A DNA stretch of 64,000 bases from Steroidobacter gossypii (GTDB lineage: Bacteria > Pseudomonadota > Gammaproteobacteria > Steroidobacterales > Steroidobacteraceae): assembly GCF_016801985.1 (NCBI RefSeq), contig NZ_JAEVLS010000009.1:1-64000 (forward strand). The letters are read 5' to 3'. The position numbers were made by a program, and so were the translations under genes. Of this stretch, positions 27,559-38,028 are shown piece by piece (the first letter of the stretch is position 1; each line of letters begins with the position of its first letter). A model generated the notes under the pieces. The model was given only the letters and a program-made list of their open reading frames with translations, was not told the origin of the DNA and searched no databases.

Positions 27559-30366
27559 ATGGACTATAAGCACACCATCAACCTGCCCCAGACCGACTTC
27601 CCGATGAAGGCGGATCTGGCCCGTCGCGAGCCGGACACTCTCAAGCGTTGGGAGGAAAGCCAGACGTACGCGAAGCTGCGCGAGATCGCGAAGGGGCGGC
27701 CGAAGTTCATTCTCCAGGACGGCCCGCCGTACGCGAACGGCGCGATTCACCTCGGCCATGCCATCAACAAGGTGTTGAAGGACATCGTCGTCAAGTCGCG
27801 CTCGATGGATGGCTTCGATGCGCCTTATGTGCCGGGCTGGGATTGTCACGGCCTGCCGATCGAGCACCAGATCGAAAAGACCCGAGGCAAGGAAGTGAAG
27901 GCGCTTGCGCCTCGCGAATTCCGTCAGGCGTGCCGCGAGTACGCGATGTCACAAATCAATGGCCAGCGCGAGGACTTCAAGCGTCTGGGTGTCATGGGCG
28001 ATTGGGATCGTCCGTACATCACCATGGCGCCGAAGTACGAGGCCGAGCAGTTGCGCGCGTTCGCGCAGATCCTGCGCAACGGCCATGTCTATAAAGGCTT
28101 GAAGCCGGTGCACTGGTGTCTGGACTGCCGCTCGGCGCTCGCCGAGGCGGAAGTCGAGTACGAGGACAAGGTGTCGCCCGCGCTCGATGTGCGCTTTGCG
28201 GTGAAGGATCCTCAGGATCTCGCGAAGCGCTTCGGCGTGTCCGCGTTGAAGTCGCCCGCCAGCGTGATCATCTGGACCACGACGCCCTGGACGCTGCCTG
28301 CCAACCAGGCCGTGGCACTCGGTCCCGAGTTCCGTTATTCGCTGGTGGACACCGGCAGCGAATTGCTGATCCTCGCAAGCTCGCTGGTCGAGCCGGTGCT
28401 CAAGCGCGCCGGCGTGGAAACATCGACGCGCATCGCGGAAGTCGAAGGCGCGAAGCTCGAAGGGCTGAAGTTGCAACATCCGTTCTACGAGCGGGTGGTG
28501 CCGGTGATCCTGGGCGATCACGTCACGATCGAGGATGGCACCGGCGCCGTGCACACCGCGCCCGGCCACGGCGTGGAAGACTTCGAGATCGGTCAGAAGT
28601 ACAAGCTCGAGGTCTACAACCCCGTGGGTAGCGACGGCCGCTTCGTCACTGGCACGCCGTTGTTCGAAGGCGAGCGCGTGTTCGATGCGAACAAGCATGT
28701 GAGCGAGGTGCTCAAAGAGCGCGGCACGCTCTTGCATGAGACCAAGCTCACCCACCGCTATGCCCATTGCTGGCGTCACAAGACGCCGGTGATCTATCGC
28801 GCGACCGCGCAATGGTTCATCAGCATGGAGCAGGCGGGTCTGCGCAAAGGCGCGCTGCGCGAGATCGCCAAGGTGAAGTGGGTGCCCGGCTGGGGTGAAA
28901 ATCGCATCGCCAGCATGATGGCCGAGCGACCCGATTGGTGTATCTCACGCCAGCGCGTGTGGGGCGTGCCGCTGCCGTTGTTTACTCACAAAGCGACGGG
29001 CGAGCTGCATCCGCGCACTGTCGAGCTGATCGAAGCGGTCGCAAGGCTCGTGGAAGAGGGCGGCATCGATGCGTGGTTCGATCTCGATCCGGCGGAGTTG
29101 CTCAGCCAGGAAGCGAGCGAGTACGAGAAGGTCAACGACATCATGGATGTCTGGTTCGACTCGGGGTCGGCGCATCACTGCGTGCCGCAGATGCATGAGG
29201 ATGTCACCGCGCCTGCGGATTTGTATCTCGAAGGCTCGGACCAGCATCGTGGCTGGTTCCACAGCTCGCTGCTCACCTCGGTCGCTCAACACGATCGCGC
29301 GCCGTACAAGGCGGTGCTGACGCACGGCTTTACGATCGATGAGAAGGGACGAAAGATGTCCAAGTCCCTGGGCAACGTCGTGGTCCCGCAGAAAGTCATC
29401 GGCACGCTCGGCGCCGATGTGCTGCGCCTGTGGATCGCAGCGACCGACTACGCCAACGAAATGGCGCTCTCGGATGAGATATTGAAGCGCGTCGCGGAGT
29501 CCTATCGGCGCATTCGCAACACCGCGCGCTTCCTGCTCGGCAATCTCGATGGCTTCGACCCGGCGACCGATAAAGTGCCGGCGTCGGAGATGGTCGAAGT
29601 CGATCGCTGGGCGGTGTGGCGCACTCAGCAACTGCAGGAAGAGGTGATCGCGGCGTATCGCAGCTATCAGTTCCACCTCATCTATCAGAAGGTGCACAAC
29701 TTCTGCAGCGTCGATCTGGGTGGCTTCTATCTGGATATCACCAAGGATCGCGTCTACACCACCGGCAAGAAGAGTCTGCCACGCCGCTCGGCGCAGACGG
29801 CGATGTTTTATATCGCCGAAGCGCTGGTGCGTTGGCTGGCGCCGATTCTGTCGTTCACGGCGGAGGAGATCTGGCGTTACATGCCGGGCGCGCGCTCCGA
29901 GTCGGTGTTCTTCAATACGTGGGCCGAGCTGCCGAGAGAGATGACGCATCAGCCGTCGATCAACTGGCCGGCGATCCTCAATCTGCGCAGCGCCGTCGCG
30001 CGTGAGTTGGAGAAGCTGCGCAATGCGGGCTCGATCGGTGCGCCGCTGGATGCGGAGGTGGATCTCTACCTGAGCTCGTCCTCGCTGTTGAGCGTGCTGC
30101 AATCGTTTGGCGAGGAGCTGCGGTTCGTCTTCATCACGTCCGCGGCACGTGTGCATCCGGCGGACACTCGTCCCGCGGACGCGGTGGCGGCGGAGGAAGC
30201 GGAAGGCAACGGCGCCTGGATCGTGGTCAAGCCGACCACGTCGGTGAAGTGCGTGCGCTGCTGGCACAAGCGTCCCGATGTCGGTCACGATGCACGGCAT
30301 CCGGAGCTGTGCGGCCGCTGCGTGACCAACGTGGAAGGCCCGGGCGAACAGCGGCGGTTTACCTGA
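27559..30366 (+). CDS. ileS: Isoleucyl-tRNA synthetase
   Basis: 935 residues. A class I synthetase with the HIGH motif as [12 protein letters not shown] near residue 60, the KMSKS motif as RKMSKSLGN near residue 597, a large editing domain between them, and a C-terminal zinc finger [12 protein letters not shown] with CGRC. It charges tRNA-Ile and edits valine. It begins eight bases after ribF. Bacterial-type length. Confidence 0.98.
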   Translation: MDYKHTINLPQTDFPMKADLARREPDTLKRWEESQTYAKLREIAKGRPKFILQDGPPYANGAIHLGHAINKVLKDIVVKSRSMDGFDAPYVPGWDCHGLPIEHQIEKTRGKEVKALAPREFRQACREYAMSQINGQREDFKRLGVMGDWDRPYITMAPKYEAEQLRAFAQILRNGHVYKGLKPVHWCLDCRSALAEAEVEYEDKVSPALDVRFAVKDPQDLAKRFGVSALKSPASVIIWTTTPWTLPANQAVALGPEFRYSLVDTGSELLILASSLVEPVLKRAGVETSTRIAEVEGAKLEGLKLQHPFYERVVPVILGDHVTIEDGTGAVHTAPGHGVEDFEIGQKYKLEVYNPVGSDGRFVTGTPLFEGERVFDANKHVSEVLKERGTLLHETKLTHRYAHCWRHKTPVIYRATAQWFISMEQAGLRKGALREIAKVKWVPGWGENRIASMMAERPDWCISRQRVWGVPLPLFTHKATGELHPRTVELIEAVARLVEEGGIDAWFDLDPAELLSQEASEYEKVNDIMDVWFDSGSAHHCVPQMHEDVTAPADLYLEGSDQHRGWFHSSLLTSVAQHDRAPYKAVLTHGFTIDEKGRKMSKSLGNVVVPQKVIGTLGADVLRLWIAATDYANEMALSDEILKRVAESYRRIRNTARFLLGNLDGFDPATDKVPASEMVEVDRWAVWRTQQLQEEVIAAYRSYQFHLIYQKVHNFCSVDLGGFYLDITKDRVYTTGKKSLPRRSAQTAMFYIAEALVRWLAPILSFTAEEIWRYMPGARSESVFFNTWAELPREMTHQPSINWPAILNLRSAVARELEKLRNAGSIGAPLDAEVDLYLSSSSLLSVLQSFGEELRFVFITSAARVHPADTRPADAVAAEEAEGNGAWIVVKPTTSVKCVRCWHKRPDVGHDARHPELCGRCVTNVEGPGEQRRFT

Positions 30367-30376
30367 GGTTGATGCA

Positions 30377-30919
30377 ATGACCAACCCCCTGGCGAAAGTT
30401 TGGTTCACGCCCACGCGCGGCGGCAGCAACTGGCTTTGGCTGTCCTTTTTCGTGGTGATCCTCGATCAGGCGACCAAAGCCTTGGTCATCAGCACCGTGA
30501 AGTTTCAGGACAGTATCGCGTTGCTGCCCATTCTCGATATCGTCTATCTGGAGAATACAGGCGCGGCGTTCAGTATTCTGGCGCAGGCCTCGGGATGGCA
30601 GCGCTGGTTCTTCATTGCGCTCGCGGTAGTGGTGAGCGTGACGTTGATGATCTGGCTGCGGCGCATCCGCTCGGATCAAACCATCCTCGCGATCGGCTTG
30701 TCGCTGGTGCTGGGGGGCGCGCTCGGCAACGTGATCGATCGGGTGATGCACGGCTACGTGGTCGACTTCATCTACTTCAACTGGCGCACCTGGGACTTTC
30801 CGGCGTTCAACATCGCCGATACGGCCATCTCCATCGGCGCCGCCTGTCTGCTGATCGATGCCTTCCTCGAAAGCGGCCAGGATCGCCGCCCCGCCGACGG
30901 CACGACTCCGAGCAAGTGA
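30377..30919 (+). CDS. lspA: Lipoprotein signal peptidase
   Basis: 180 residues with four hydrophobic segments. The catalytic aspartates of the family lie in [14 protein letters not shown] and [21 protein letters not shown] near the start is the conserved N-terminal motif. It cleaves prolipoproteins in the inner membrane after lipid attachment. It starts 11 bases after ileS and ends three bases before ispH, so it is clearly in the operon. Confidence 0.97.
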   Translation: MTNPLAKVWFTPTRGGSNWLWLSFFVVILDQATKALVISTVKFQDSIALLPILDIVYLENTGAAFSILAQASGWQRWFFIALAVVVSVTLMIWLRRIRSDQTILAIGLSLVLGGALGNVIDRVMHGYVVDFIYFNWRTWDFPAFNIADTAISIGAACLLIDAFLESGQDRRPADGTTPSK

Positions 30920-30921
30920 CC

Positions 30922-31899
30922 ATGCAAATCCTCCTCGCCAATCCTCGCGGTTTCTGTGCGGGCGTCGATCGGGCCATCGACATCGTCGAGCGCGCGGTGG
31001 AGTTGTTTGGCGCGCCCATCTATGTGCGACATGAGGTCGTTCACAATCGTTACGTCGTCGAGCGCTTGCGCAGCCTGGGCGCTGTGTTCGTCGAGGAACT
31101 GGACGAAGTGCCGGACGATGCGACCGTGATCTTCAGCGCGCACGGTGTGGCGCGGTCGGTTCAGGAAGAAGCGCGTCGTCGCGATCTGAAGGTATTCGAT
31201 GCGACCTGTCCGTTGGTCACCAAAGTCCACATGGAGGTGTCGCGCTATGCGCGCGAGGCTCGCGAGGTGATCCTGATCGGGCACGAGGGTCATCCGGAAG
31301 TCGAAGGCACGATGGGCCAGTTCGATACTCAGTACGGCGGTCGCATCCTGCTGGTCGAGACACCCGAAGATGTGGAGAGGCTCGAGATCAAAGATCCCTC
31401 GCGCCTTGCGTTCGTGACGCAGACGACCTTGTCCGTCGACGATACTCAAAGAGTGGTCGATGCCTTGCGCGCCCGCTTCCCGACGCTTACGACGCCGCGC
31501 AAAGAAGATATCTGTTATGCCACGCAGAACCGGCAGGATGCGGTGAAGCGGCTCGTCGAACGCTGCGACATCATCCTGGTGGTCGGCTCACCCTCCAGCT
31601 CCAATTCGAATCGCCTGCGAGAGATCGCTGAGAAGGCCGGCATCCCTGGCTATCTGATCGACGGTCCCGAGGATATGAAGCGCGAATGGTTCGATGGCAA
31701 GCGCGTGGTCGGCGTGACGGCCGGCGCCTCAGCGCCCGAAGTGCTGGTCGAGCGCGTCGTCGCGAAACTCAAAGATTGGGGCGGACAGGCGCCGGAGAGT
31801 TTGCAAGGCCAGGTCGAGAACGTCGTTTTCAGCCTGCCCCGCGAGCTTCGCGTGCCGCTTCCGCGTGCTGAGGCGCGCGCAGGGACACTACAAAAATAA
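30922..31899 (+). CDS. ispH: 4-hydroxy-3-methylbut-2-enyl diphosphate reductase
   Basis: 325 residues from ATG 30922 ([19 protein letters not shown]). The three cysteines that bind the iron-sulphur cluster appear in [18 protein letters not shown] and later [10 protein letters not shown]. It performs the last step of the MEP isoprenoid pathway. It is the last gene of the murJ-to-ispH cluster and is slightly longer than E. coli IspH at the C-terminus. Confidence 0.97.
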   Translation: MQILLANPRGFCAGVDRAIDIVERAVELFGAPIYVRHEVVHNRYVVERLRSLGAVFVEELDEVPDDATVIFSAHGVARSVQEEARRRDLKVFDATCPLVTKVHMEVSRYAREAREVILIGHEGHPEVEGTMGQFDTQYGGRILLVETPEDVERLEIKDPSRLAFVTQTTLSVDDTQRVVDALRARFPTLTTPRKEDICYATQNRQDAVKRLVERCDIILVVGSPSSSNSNRLREIAEKAGIPGYLIDGPEDMKREWFDGKRVVGVTAGASAPEVLVERVVAKLKDWGGQAPESLQGQVENVVFSLPRELRVPLPRAEARAGTLQK

Positions 31900-31989
31900 C
31901 AATCGATGCGTCGATTGCTGAGAGCCGCGCTCTGATGCTCGCGAGCAATCGGCATGCTAACATCTGCGCTCCAATGAGTCCTTGGCCGA

Positions 31990-32876
31990 TTGCACGGATA
32001 TAGGGTGGCCCTAGCACCCCAGCTCATTCGGGCCCTGCCCGGTCTTCCACTCAAGCGCATGTTATGGAGCCTCGTACGTCGTCGAGAGTTCCACTATGAG
32101 ACTGTCACGCCGCGAGGCTGGCGCATCAGCGGCCACACACGCGACTGGATCCAACGCACGCTCTACTACTTCGGATTGTGGGAGCCCAACCTCACTGCGT
32201 GGATCGAAAGCAGGCTGAAGCGCGGCGACGCGTTCATCGATGTCGGCGCAAACGTCGGATACTTCACGCTGCTCGCGTCTCGCTGCGTCGGAACGGATGG
32301 AAACGTGGTGGCGATCGAAGCGATGCCCGCGATATGCGAGCATCTGGCCAGACACGTTCGCGATAACGGAATCAGCAACACACGCGTGGTGAACAAGGCT
32401 GCGGTCGGCCCGGACGCGCCGAGCGAAGTCCGCTTGTTCTGGGGAGAGGCCGGCAATCTCGGATCTACGGGGATGTTGCAGCAGGACAGCGCTTCGCCTT
32501 CCATTTGCGTTCCGGCCAGCACACTCGCGGATATTCTCACTGACGCGGAGTGCCGTCGCGCCCGACTGATGAAGGTGATGTCGAAGGCGTGGAGGACGAG
32601 GTCATCCGTGGGCTGCAATCGGAAAGCGGACGTTTCAACGACTCGCTGGAGCTCATCGTTGAAGTCGCCTGCGAGCCCGCTCGCGAGCAGCGCCGCACGT
32701 GGCTGATGAACCATCTGAACCGGCTGGGCTTCTTCCCGTATGTACTGCCGGAGTCGCACAACTTCCGAGATTACGCGTACCCGAAGCAAACGTTGCCGCG
32801 GCCGCGGCGGCTTCGAGAGCCGCTCACACGCATGCACAATGTGATTTTCTCAAGGATCGATGGCGAGACGCTGTAG
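31990..32876 (+). pseudogene. FkbM-family methyltransferase, frameshifted
   Basis: The first frame (31990 or GTG 32005 to 32706) carries the SAM-binding motif FIDVGANVGYFTLLA and then VVAIEAMP. After RARLMKV it turns into nonsense. The +1 frame continues with DVEGVEDEVIRGLQSES and runs to TAG at 32876. The conserved FkbM motif K-(I/V)-D-V-E-G-x-E is split exactly there, so a one-base loss around 32573-32577 is the simplest explanation (or a sequencing error). If repaired, it would be a methyltransferase of about 295 residues acting on a sugar or similar small molecule. Confidence 0.85.
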
Positions 32877-32897
32877 CCGGCGTATCCGGGAACGATC

Positions 32898-33353
32898 CTA
32901 GTTTCGGATCTCCACTCTCGTCACATACGACGCGGCGCCCGAGCCGGGCGCGGACCAGCTGACGGCGACGACGAAGCTCGCGGGCGTCATGGACGTATCT
33001 CGTGAGATCGAGCCGAGGCCGCTGGGCAGCGCCTTCTCCACTTCGTCTTCCCAGCAGGCCGCGATCTGTGCGGCCTGGTCCTGGGGCAGCTTGATCTTCG
33101 CGTTCGGGTCGCAGATCACACCCACGGTGGTGGCGAAGCCGTCGCGGCCTTCGCTGGTGTTTCGAATGCGCTCGGCCATCTGTTCAGCGAGCTCGGCGGC
33201 GCGCAGCGGCAGGCGGGCGTCCGCGGGGATGTGAGTCTGGTCGGAGTAGAGCGCAGCGATACCGATGATGGCGACAGCCATCACCAACAAGGCGGCAAGC
33301 ACTTCGACGAAGTTGAAACCGCGCGAGCGATGAACGCTGCGCAGGGTCGGCAT
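32898..33353 (-). CDS. pilV: Type IV pilus minor pilin-like protein (PilV)
   Basis: 151 residues from ATG 33353, chosen because GGAGG lies just upstream. A type III prepilin signal with cleavage before Phe (SRG-FNFVEVLAALLVMAVAIIG) and Glu at +5 is followed by one hydrophobic helix. The C-terminal globular part has one Cys pair (VICDP, AACWED). It is coupled to the upstream fimT-like gene, whose 3' end it overlaps. The rest of the usual cluster (pilW, pilX, pilY1, pilE) is not here. Confidence 0.8.
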   Translation of the reverse strand: MPTLRSVHRSRGFNFVEVLAALLVMAVAIIGIAALYSDQTHIPADARLPLRAAELAEQMAERIRNTSEGRDGFATTVGVICDPNAKIKLPQDQAAQIAACWEDEVEKALPSGLGSISRDTSMTPASFVVAVSWSAPGSGAASYVTRVEIRN

Positions 33354-33381
33354 TGGTCCTCCCATACAGGAGCCATCATGG

Positions 33382-33933
33382 CTATCCGCCGGGACAGCGT
33401 AAAGGGCGATTGTCACTGTCTCGTCTCGAGACACGTGGCCGACCCACGGCGCTGATGATGACCGCCCTCGCTTCGGTTGGCCCGCGGTGGTCGCAGAAGA
33501 CGAGCGTGCCGTTCACCACGCCATGATGATGCGGTCTGAACGTGTAGCTGCGCCGGTTCGAGGTGATCGTCCCGCCGCTCCACCGGTGCTGAACGGCAAG
33601 CACAGTCTCGTTCGCATCCCGGACGGGCGGCTCGTCCCGATCCGCGTTCTCGAACACCATCCAGCCGTGCTGCCAGTCGATCGTCTGGTGGGTGCAGGTC
33701 AGCCCGTCGGTGGAGCGGCAGATGCTCACCGCCTTGTTCCGGGTCAGCGCGGTGCTTCGCGCCAGAAAAATGGCATGGACGAAGCCGTTCACCGCCGCGG
33801 TTCGCTGTGAATCTCGCAACAGGGTGTCGAGCGATGGGATGGCCAGTCCCACCGCGATGGCCAGGATGGTCATGGCGATCAGCAGCTCGAACAGGGTGAG
33901 GCCCCGGGGCCGGGGATGAAGGGCGTCAGACAT
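33382..33933 (-). CDS. fimT: GspH/FimT-family minor pseudopilin
   Basis: 183 residues. The prepilin motif PRG-LTLFELLIAMTILAIAVGL is followed by the GspH/FimT globular domain with a Cys pair (SICRSTDGLTC). It is part of type IV pilus assembly and, for FimT, is linked to DNA binding in natural transformation in related genera. Its 3' end overlaps the pilV start, so the two genes are coupled. It stands without its usual partner genes, next to the broken methyltransferase. Confidence 0.85.
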   Translation of the reverse strand: MSDALHPRPRGLTLFELLIAMTILAIAVGLAIPSLDTLLRDSQRTAAVNGFVHAIFLARSTALTRNKAVSICRSTDGLTCTHQTIDWQHGWMVFENADRDEPPVRDANETVLAVQHRWSGGTITSNRRSYTFRPHHHGVVNGTLVFCDHRGPTEARAVIISAVGRPRVSRRDSDNRPLRCPGG

Positions 33934-34093
33934 GTGCGTTGCCTCGCTTCGACGCCGGCCAACATAGGGGTGTCGGCGTGCCCCGTAACGTCGATTTAGC
34001 GGCTTTTTCGCCTGATTTCTCGCCTCCGGCCGGTCGCCGATGTATGCTCGGCCATAGAGTATTTGCCCGGATTTATCAGTGGCGGGTTCTTAC

Positions 34094-34588
34094 GTGAGCT
34101 CCGAGTACAGCGCCCAGCATCGCCCCGACGTCGACCCCAGCGCCGACCCCTCCAGCAACCAGGGTACCCCGACCCGAGATCGGATCGCCCAGCAGCTGCA
34201 TCTGCATGGGCTGAAACCGACGCACCAGCGCGTGCGGGTGGCCGAGATCCTGATGGCGGCGCCCACCCACATGACTGCCGAGCAGATCCTGGCGCAGATC
34301 CGCAAGGGCGGCGAGCGCGTCTCCAAGGCCACGGTCTACAACACCCTGAAGGTGCTGGCCCAGCGCGGCCTGGTGCGGCAGATCCACCTGGATCCGGAGC
34401 GCTCGGTGTACGACTCGACCATCGTGCCCCACCACCATTTCCACGACCTGGAAACCGGCGAGCTCAAGGACATCGACCCGAACGACATCGCGTTCAGTCG
34501 ATTCCCGACATTGCCGGAGGGCATGGAGGCCGAAGTGGTGGAGGTGGTAATCCGTCTGCGCCGGAAACGTGCCGCCGACGGCGCCTGA
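34094..34588 (+). CDS. Fur-family regulator, Irr-like, without zinc cysteines
   Basis: 164 residues from GTG 34094 (an upstream GTG at 34079 is also possible). The winged-helix DNA-binding region LHGLKPTHQRVRVAEILM through SKATVYNTLKVLAQRGLVR is typical of Fur. The metal site HHHFHDLETGEL is present, but the CxxC pairs that bind structural zinc in Fur are absent. This is the pattern of Irr-type members. Its target is unknown. It stands alone, upstream of tRNA-Thr. Confidence 0.85.
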   Translation: MSSEYSAQHRPDVDPSADPSSNQGTPTRDRIAQQLHLHGLKPTHQRVRVAEILMAAPTHMTAEQILAQIRKGGERVSKATVYNTLKVLAQRGLVRQIHLDPERSVYDSTIVPHHHFHDLETGELKDIDPNDIAFSRFPTLPEGMEAEVVEVVIRLRRKRAADGA

Positions 34589-34683
34589 GTCGATGGCGGG
34601 CGGCCTGTTCCCCCGCAACTTCTTCCCCTATACTTCGCACCCCCGCCGCACCGGCCCCGCCGGTGCCGCTTCGGCTCATCGGT

Positions 34684-34759
34684 GCCGACTTAGCTCAGCT
34701 GGTAGAGCAACGCATTCGTAATGCGTGGGTCCGCGGTTCGATTCCGCGAGTCGGCACCA
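34684..34759 (+). tRNA. tRNA-Thr, anticodon CGT
   Basis: 76 nt starting GCCGACTTAGCTCAG and ending GAGTCGGCACCA with encoded CCA. The acceptor stem GCCGACT pairs with AGTCGGC. The anticodon loop is TTCGTAA within ACGCA/TGCGT, giving anticodon CGT (reads ACG). The T-arm GGTTCGATTCC is normal. Confidence 0.96.
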
Positions 34760-34823
34760 TTTACTTCGAGCCGTACCAAGGTAGAGCCGCTCGAAGTCCT
34801 CGCCAACCGGAGGCCGAAGAACA

Positions 34824-35957
34824 ATGAATCCCCCCGGACCCAATCGCTGGCGGAACGTGTCCCGTTTGATCGTGCTCGCGCTGGCCGCATACGGGGCCTG
34901 GTATTTGAGCACCGACACCTGGCGCAAGGTCGCGGTCGACGCCGCGCCGCGCCCGGTGGTGCCGCGCCGGGAGCTGATGCAGGACGAGCAGGCCGTCATC
35001 GGCTTGTTCGAGGCCGCGAAGGGCTCGGTCGTGTACATCTCGACCCAAGAGCGCGTCATGGATTTCTGGACGCGCAATGTGATGACGGTGCCGCGTGGCA
35101 CGGGCTCGGGATTCATCTGGGACGAGCAGGGTCACATCATCACCAACCTGCACGTGGTCCAGGGCAGCAGTCGGGCGATCGTGAAGCTCGCCGACGGTCG
35201 CGACTTCGAAGCGACTTTCATCGGCGGCAGCGCGGCTCACGACATCGCGGTGCTGCGAATCCAGGCGCCCGATGCGCCCACGCCGATTCCGGTCGGCACC
35301 AGCAACGATGTGCAGGTGGGCCAGAAGGTATTCGCCATCGGCAATCCGTTCGGTCTCGACTGGACCTTGACCACTGGCATCGTGTCCGCGCTCGATCGTT
35401 CGCTCGACGGCGAAGACGGCCGCGTCATTCAACATCTCATCCAGACCGATGCGGCGATCAATCCGGGCAATTCGGGCGGGCCGCTGTTGGACAGTTCGGG
35501 TCGATTGATTGGCATGAACACCGCCATCTTCAGTCCGTCCGGCGCGAGCGCCGGCATCGGGTTCGCGGTGCCGGTGGACACCATCAATCGCGTCGCGCCG
35601 GAGCTGATCGCTACCGGCCGCTATGCGCCGCCGAGCTTGGGGATCGAAGTCGATGAAGTGCTGAGCCGCGCGATCGCGCGCCAGCTCGGCGTCAGCGGTG
35701 CAGCCATCCTTCGCGTGCAGCAGGGCGGCACGGGCGATCGTGCGGGCCTGCGCGGCGCCCGCATCGGCCGGCGCAATTCCATCATCCCTGGTGATGTCAT
35801 CCTCGCGATCGACGGTGAGGAAGTCGACAGCGGTGCACTGCTGTCCGCGCGGCTCGATGATTACAAGCCGGGCGATACCGTGCGCCTGAGAGTCTGGCGC
35901 GAAGGCAAGGAGATCGAGCTGACCGCCGAGCTGCAGCAGGGCGACCAGGCGCGTTAA
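34824..35957 (+). CDS. degS: DegS/AlgW-like periplasmic serine protease
   Basis: 377 residues. One N-terminal transmembrane anchor (LIVLALAAYGAWYL), then an HtrA-type trypsin domain with His in IITNLHVVQG, Asp in AHDIAVLRI and Ser in NPGNSGGPLLD, and a single PDZ domain (GDVILAIDGEEVDSG). One anchor plus one PDZ is the DegS/AlgW layout, which cleaves the RseA/MucA anti-sigma factor in envelope stress. The partner genes are not in this window. It starts 64 bp after tRNA-Thr. Confidence 0.9.
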   Translation: MNPPGPNRWRNVSRLIVLALAAYGAWYLSTDTWRKVAVDAAPRPVVPRRELMQDEQAVIGLFEAAKGSVVYISTQERVMDFWTRNVMTVPRGTGSGFIWDEQGHIITNLHVVQGSSRAIVKLADGRDFEATFIGGSAAHDIAVLRIQAPDAPTPIPVGTSNDVQVGQKVFAIGNPFGLDWTLTTGIVSALDRSLDGEDGRVIQHLIQTDAAINPGNSGGPLLDSSGRLIGMNTAIFSPSGASAGIGFAVPVDTINRVAPELIATGRYAPPSLGIEVDEVLSRAIARQLGVSGAAILRVQQGGTGDRAGLRGARIGRRNSIIPGDVILAIDGEEVDSGALLSARLDDYKPGDTVRLRVWREGKEIELTAELQQGDQAR

Positions 35958-35967
35958 ACTTCGGGCG

Positions 35968-35990
35968 AACGCCGCGCTTCGCGCGGCGTT
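35968..35990 (+). terminator. Hairpin after degS-like gene
   Basis: AACGCCGCGC-TTC-GCGCGGCGTT is a perfect 10-bp stem with a short loop, 11 bp after the protease stop. The downstream T tract is minimal, so termination may be partial. Confidence 0.6.
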
Positions 35991-36016
35991 TGCGTGATCA
36001 GCATCAGGAGCAAGGA

Positions 36017-36748
36017 GTGTCAGGAGAAACTGCGCAGCCGACGCGGCCTGCGCGTACCAAATCGCAGCGCCGATTGACGCCGGCGCGCATGTTCGCCTAT
36101 CGGCTGGCCGTGTACCTGGGCGCCTTCATTCTCGAAGTGCTCTGGCGCACCAGTCGCTTGAAGCTCGTCGGCCTGGAGCGTCTGGAAGCCTTGTTGAAAG
36201 AACAAGGTGCAGTGGTGCCCGTGTTCTGGCATCAGCATCTGCTCATGGCCGCGCGATTCATGTGCTCCAATCGCATCGAGGGCATGAAGCCTGGCTTCAT
36301 GATTTCTCCTTCGGTCGATGGCCAGGCGCCGACCATGCTGGCGGAGTTGTACGGCGCGCATGTCGTTCGTGGCTCAGGCTCCTACACCGGCGTGCGGGCG
36401 GTGCGCGGCGTTTATACCGCGATCGTGAAGGAGGGCATCTCGCCCACCATCACGCCCGATGGTCCGCGCGGGCCACGTTTCAAGATGAAACCCGGCGCCA
36501 TCTTCACAGCGCAGATCAGCGGCAAGGCGGTGGTGCCGATCGCCTACGCGGCGAGTCCCGCCAGGCTGTTGAGCACCTGGGATAAGTTCGTCATTCCCTG
36601 GCCGTTTGCGCGCCTGCGCATCGCCATCGGCGAGCCTTACTTTCCGCCGAAGCGGATGAGTGACGAAGAGATGGTCGCAGCTCAGGAAGAGCTCGAGCGC
36701 CGCCTGCACGAGACGTTCAAGATCGCCGAGCGCGCGCTGGCGGAATAG
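36017..36748 (+). CDS. DUF374-family lysophospholipid acyltransferase-like protein
   Basis: 243 residues from GTG 36017, which has AAGGA directly upstream; a TTG at 35990 is less likely. The core has PVFWHQHLLMAA and SPSVDGQAPTMLAELYGAHVVRGS, then TPDGPRGPRFKMKPGAIF, the signature of DUF374 (LPLAT superfamily). Such proteins are thought to acylate lipid A-type or other membrane lipids. One N-terminal hydrophobic helix is present. Substrate is unknown. It is monocistronic. Confidence 0.85.
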   Translation: MSGETAQPTRPARTKSQRRLTPARMFAYRLAVYLGAFILEVLWRTSRLKLVGLERLEALLKEQGAVVPVFWHQHLLMAARFMCSNRIEGMKPGFMISPSVDGQAPTMLAELYGAHVVRGSGSYTGVRAVRGVYTAIVKEGISPTITPDGPRGPRFKMKPGAIFTAQISGKAVVPIAYAASPARLLSTWDKFVIPWPFARLRIAIGEPYFPPKRMSDEEMVAAQEELERRLHETFKIAERALAE

Positions 36749-36795
36749 AAGTGACTGATGACTGGTGACTACTGACTGGTCAGAAGGCGAAATCG

Positions 36796-37887
36796 TCACC
36801 CTCGCGCGGTGCGGTCTCGCTTGAGCGGCGGTTGCTCGCAGTCCTTGTCGACGCAATCTTCCACTTCGATTTGAATGGTCGCGTGCGTGATGCCGAAGCG
36901 CTCGGCCAGCAGCGCCTTGGTGTCTTTCAACACCACTGCTTGATCGGCCGAGACGCTCACCAGCGCGTGCATGGTCAGGAGCGTCTCGTGCGGCCCCACC
37001 GACCAGGTGTGCACATGATGCACATCTCGAATGGCAGGAATCCGCTGCTCGAGCGTCCGGCGCAACTCGACCTGATCGAGCCACTCCGGCGATCCTTCCA
37101 TGAGTATGTGCGCCGACCGGCGCACCAGTGAAACGGCGCTTTTCACGATCAGCGCGCACACCAAGAGCGACAGCAAGGGATCGATGGGCAGCCAGCCGGT
37201 CCACAAAATCACCAGCGCCGCCACGATCGCCGCCGCCGAGCCCAGCAGATCGCCGAGCACGTGGAGCGCTGCGGCCGAGACGTTCATGTCATCGTGCGCG
37301 TGGCCGCGGCTCAACATGGTGAACACGATCAGGTTCACAGCCAGACCGATCGAGCCGATCCAGAGGATCACGCTTGCGTTGACGGGCACGGGATTGAGCA
37401 ACCGCTCGATGGCTTCGAACGAAATCCACGTGACGATGAACAGCAAGGCGCAACCGTTCACGAATGTCGCCAGCACGCGCAGGCGTTGATAACCGAAGGA
37501 ACGTTTGGCGTCGGCAGGCCGGGCGGCGATGCGCACAGCGGCCCAGGCGAGCGCCAATGCAGCGGCGTCGGTCAGCATGTGGCCTGCATCGGCGAACAGC
37601 GCGAGCGATCTCGCCAGCAGTCCGCCTGCGAACTCGACGAACATGAACAGCGCGGTCAGCGCAAAGGCGATGCCCAGCACCCGGCCGCTGGCGCCGGCGG
37701 TATGGTCGTGATCGTGCCCACGGGAAGCGTGCGCGACGGAGCCATGGTCATGGTGATGATCGCCACATGCACCCGCCGAATGGCTGTGGCCTGCGTGATC
37801 GTGGGCGAAGTGGGCACCGCTGCCGCCGGCTTCCTGCCGGTGCTCGCCGTGGTGGTGTCCCCCGGCCCGGTGCCGGTGGTCGTTCAT
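36796..37887 (-). CDS. Cation diffusion facilitator metal exporter
   Basis: 363 residues from ATG 37887. A cytoplasmic His-rich start (HRHRAGGHHHGEHR, then HDHAGHSHS and DHHHDHG) is followed by six predicted membrane helices. The metal-site motifs of the ZitB/CzcD group are present: LFADAGHMLTDA and AALHVLGDLLGSA. The C-terminal cytoplasmic domain includes HVHTWSVG. It exports zinc, cobalt or cadmium by proton exchange. It faces the DUF374 gene and is divergent from the glycosyltransferase. Confidence 0.92.
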   Translation of the reverse strand: MNDHRHRAGGHHHGEHRQEAGGSGAHFAHDHAGHSHSAGACGDHHHDHGSVAHASRGHDHDHTAGASGRVLGIAFALTALFMFVEFAGGLLARSLALFADAGHMLTDAAALALAWAAVRIAARPADAKRSFGYQRLRVLATFVNGCALLFIVTWISFEAIERLLNPVPVNASVILWIGSIGLAVNLIVFTMLSRGHAHDDMNVSAAALHVLGDLLGSAAAIVAALVILWTGWLPIDPLLSLLVCALIVKSAVSLVRRSAHILMEGSPEWLDQVELRRTLEQRIPAIRDVHHVHTWSVGPHETLLTMHALVSVSADQAVVLKDTKALLAERFGITHATIQIEVEDCVDKDCEQPPLKRDRTARG

Positions 37888-38028
37888 GAAGCGAGCATAA
37901 GGCGATTGGTTTTCCCCGGCCAGACGTCTCCTCTGATCGGAAGTGGCCGAGGCCGCTTCGACACGTCCGACAAAAGGCGCGACTTTTGCCGGACGACCCA
38001 CAACCCTGACCCTATAATTTGGGTGCGC

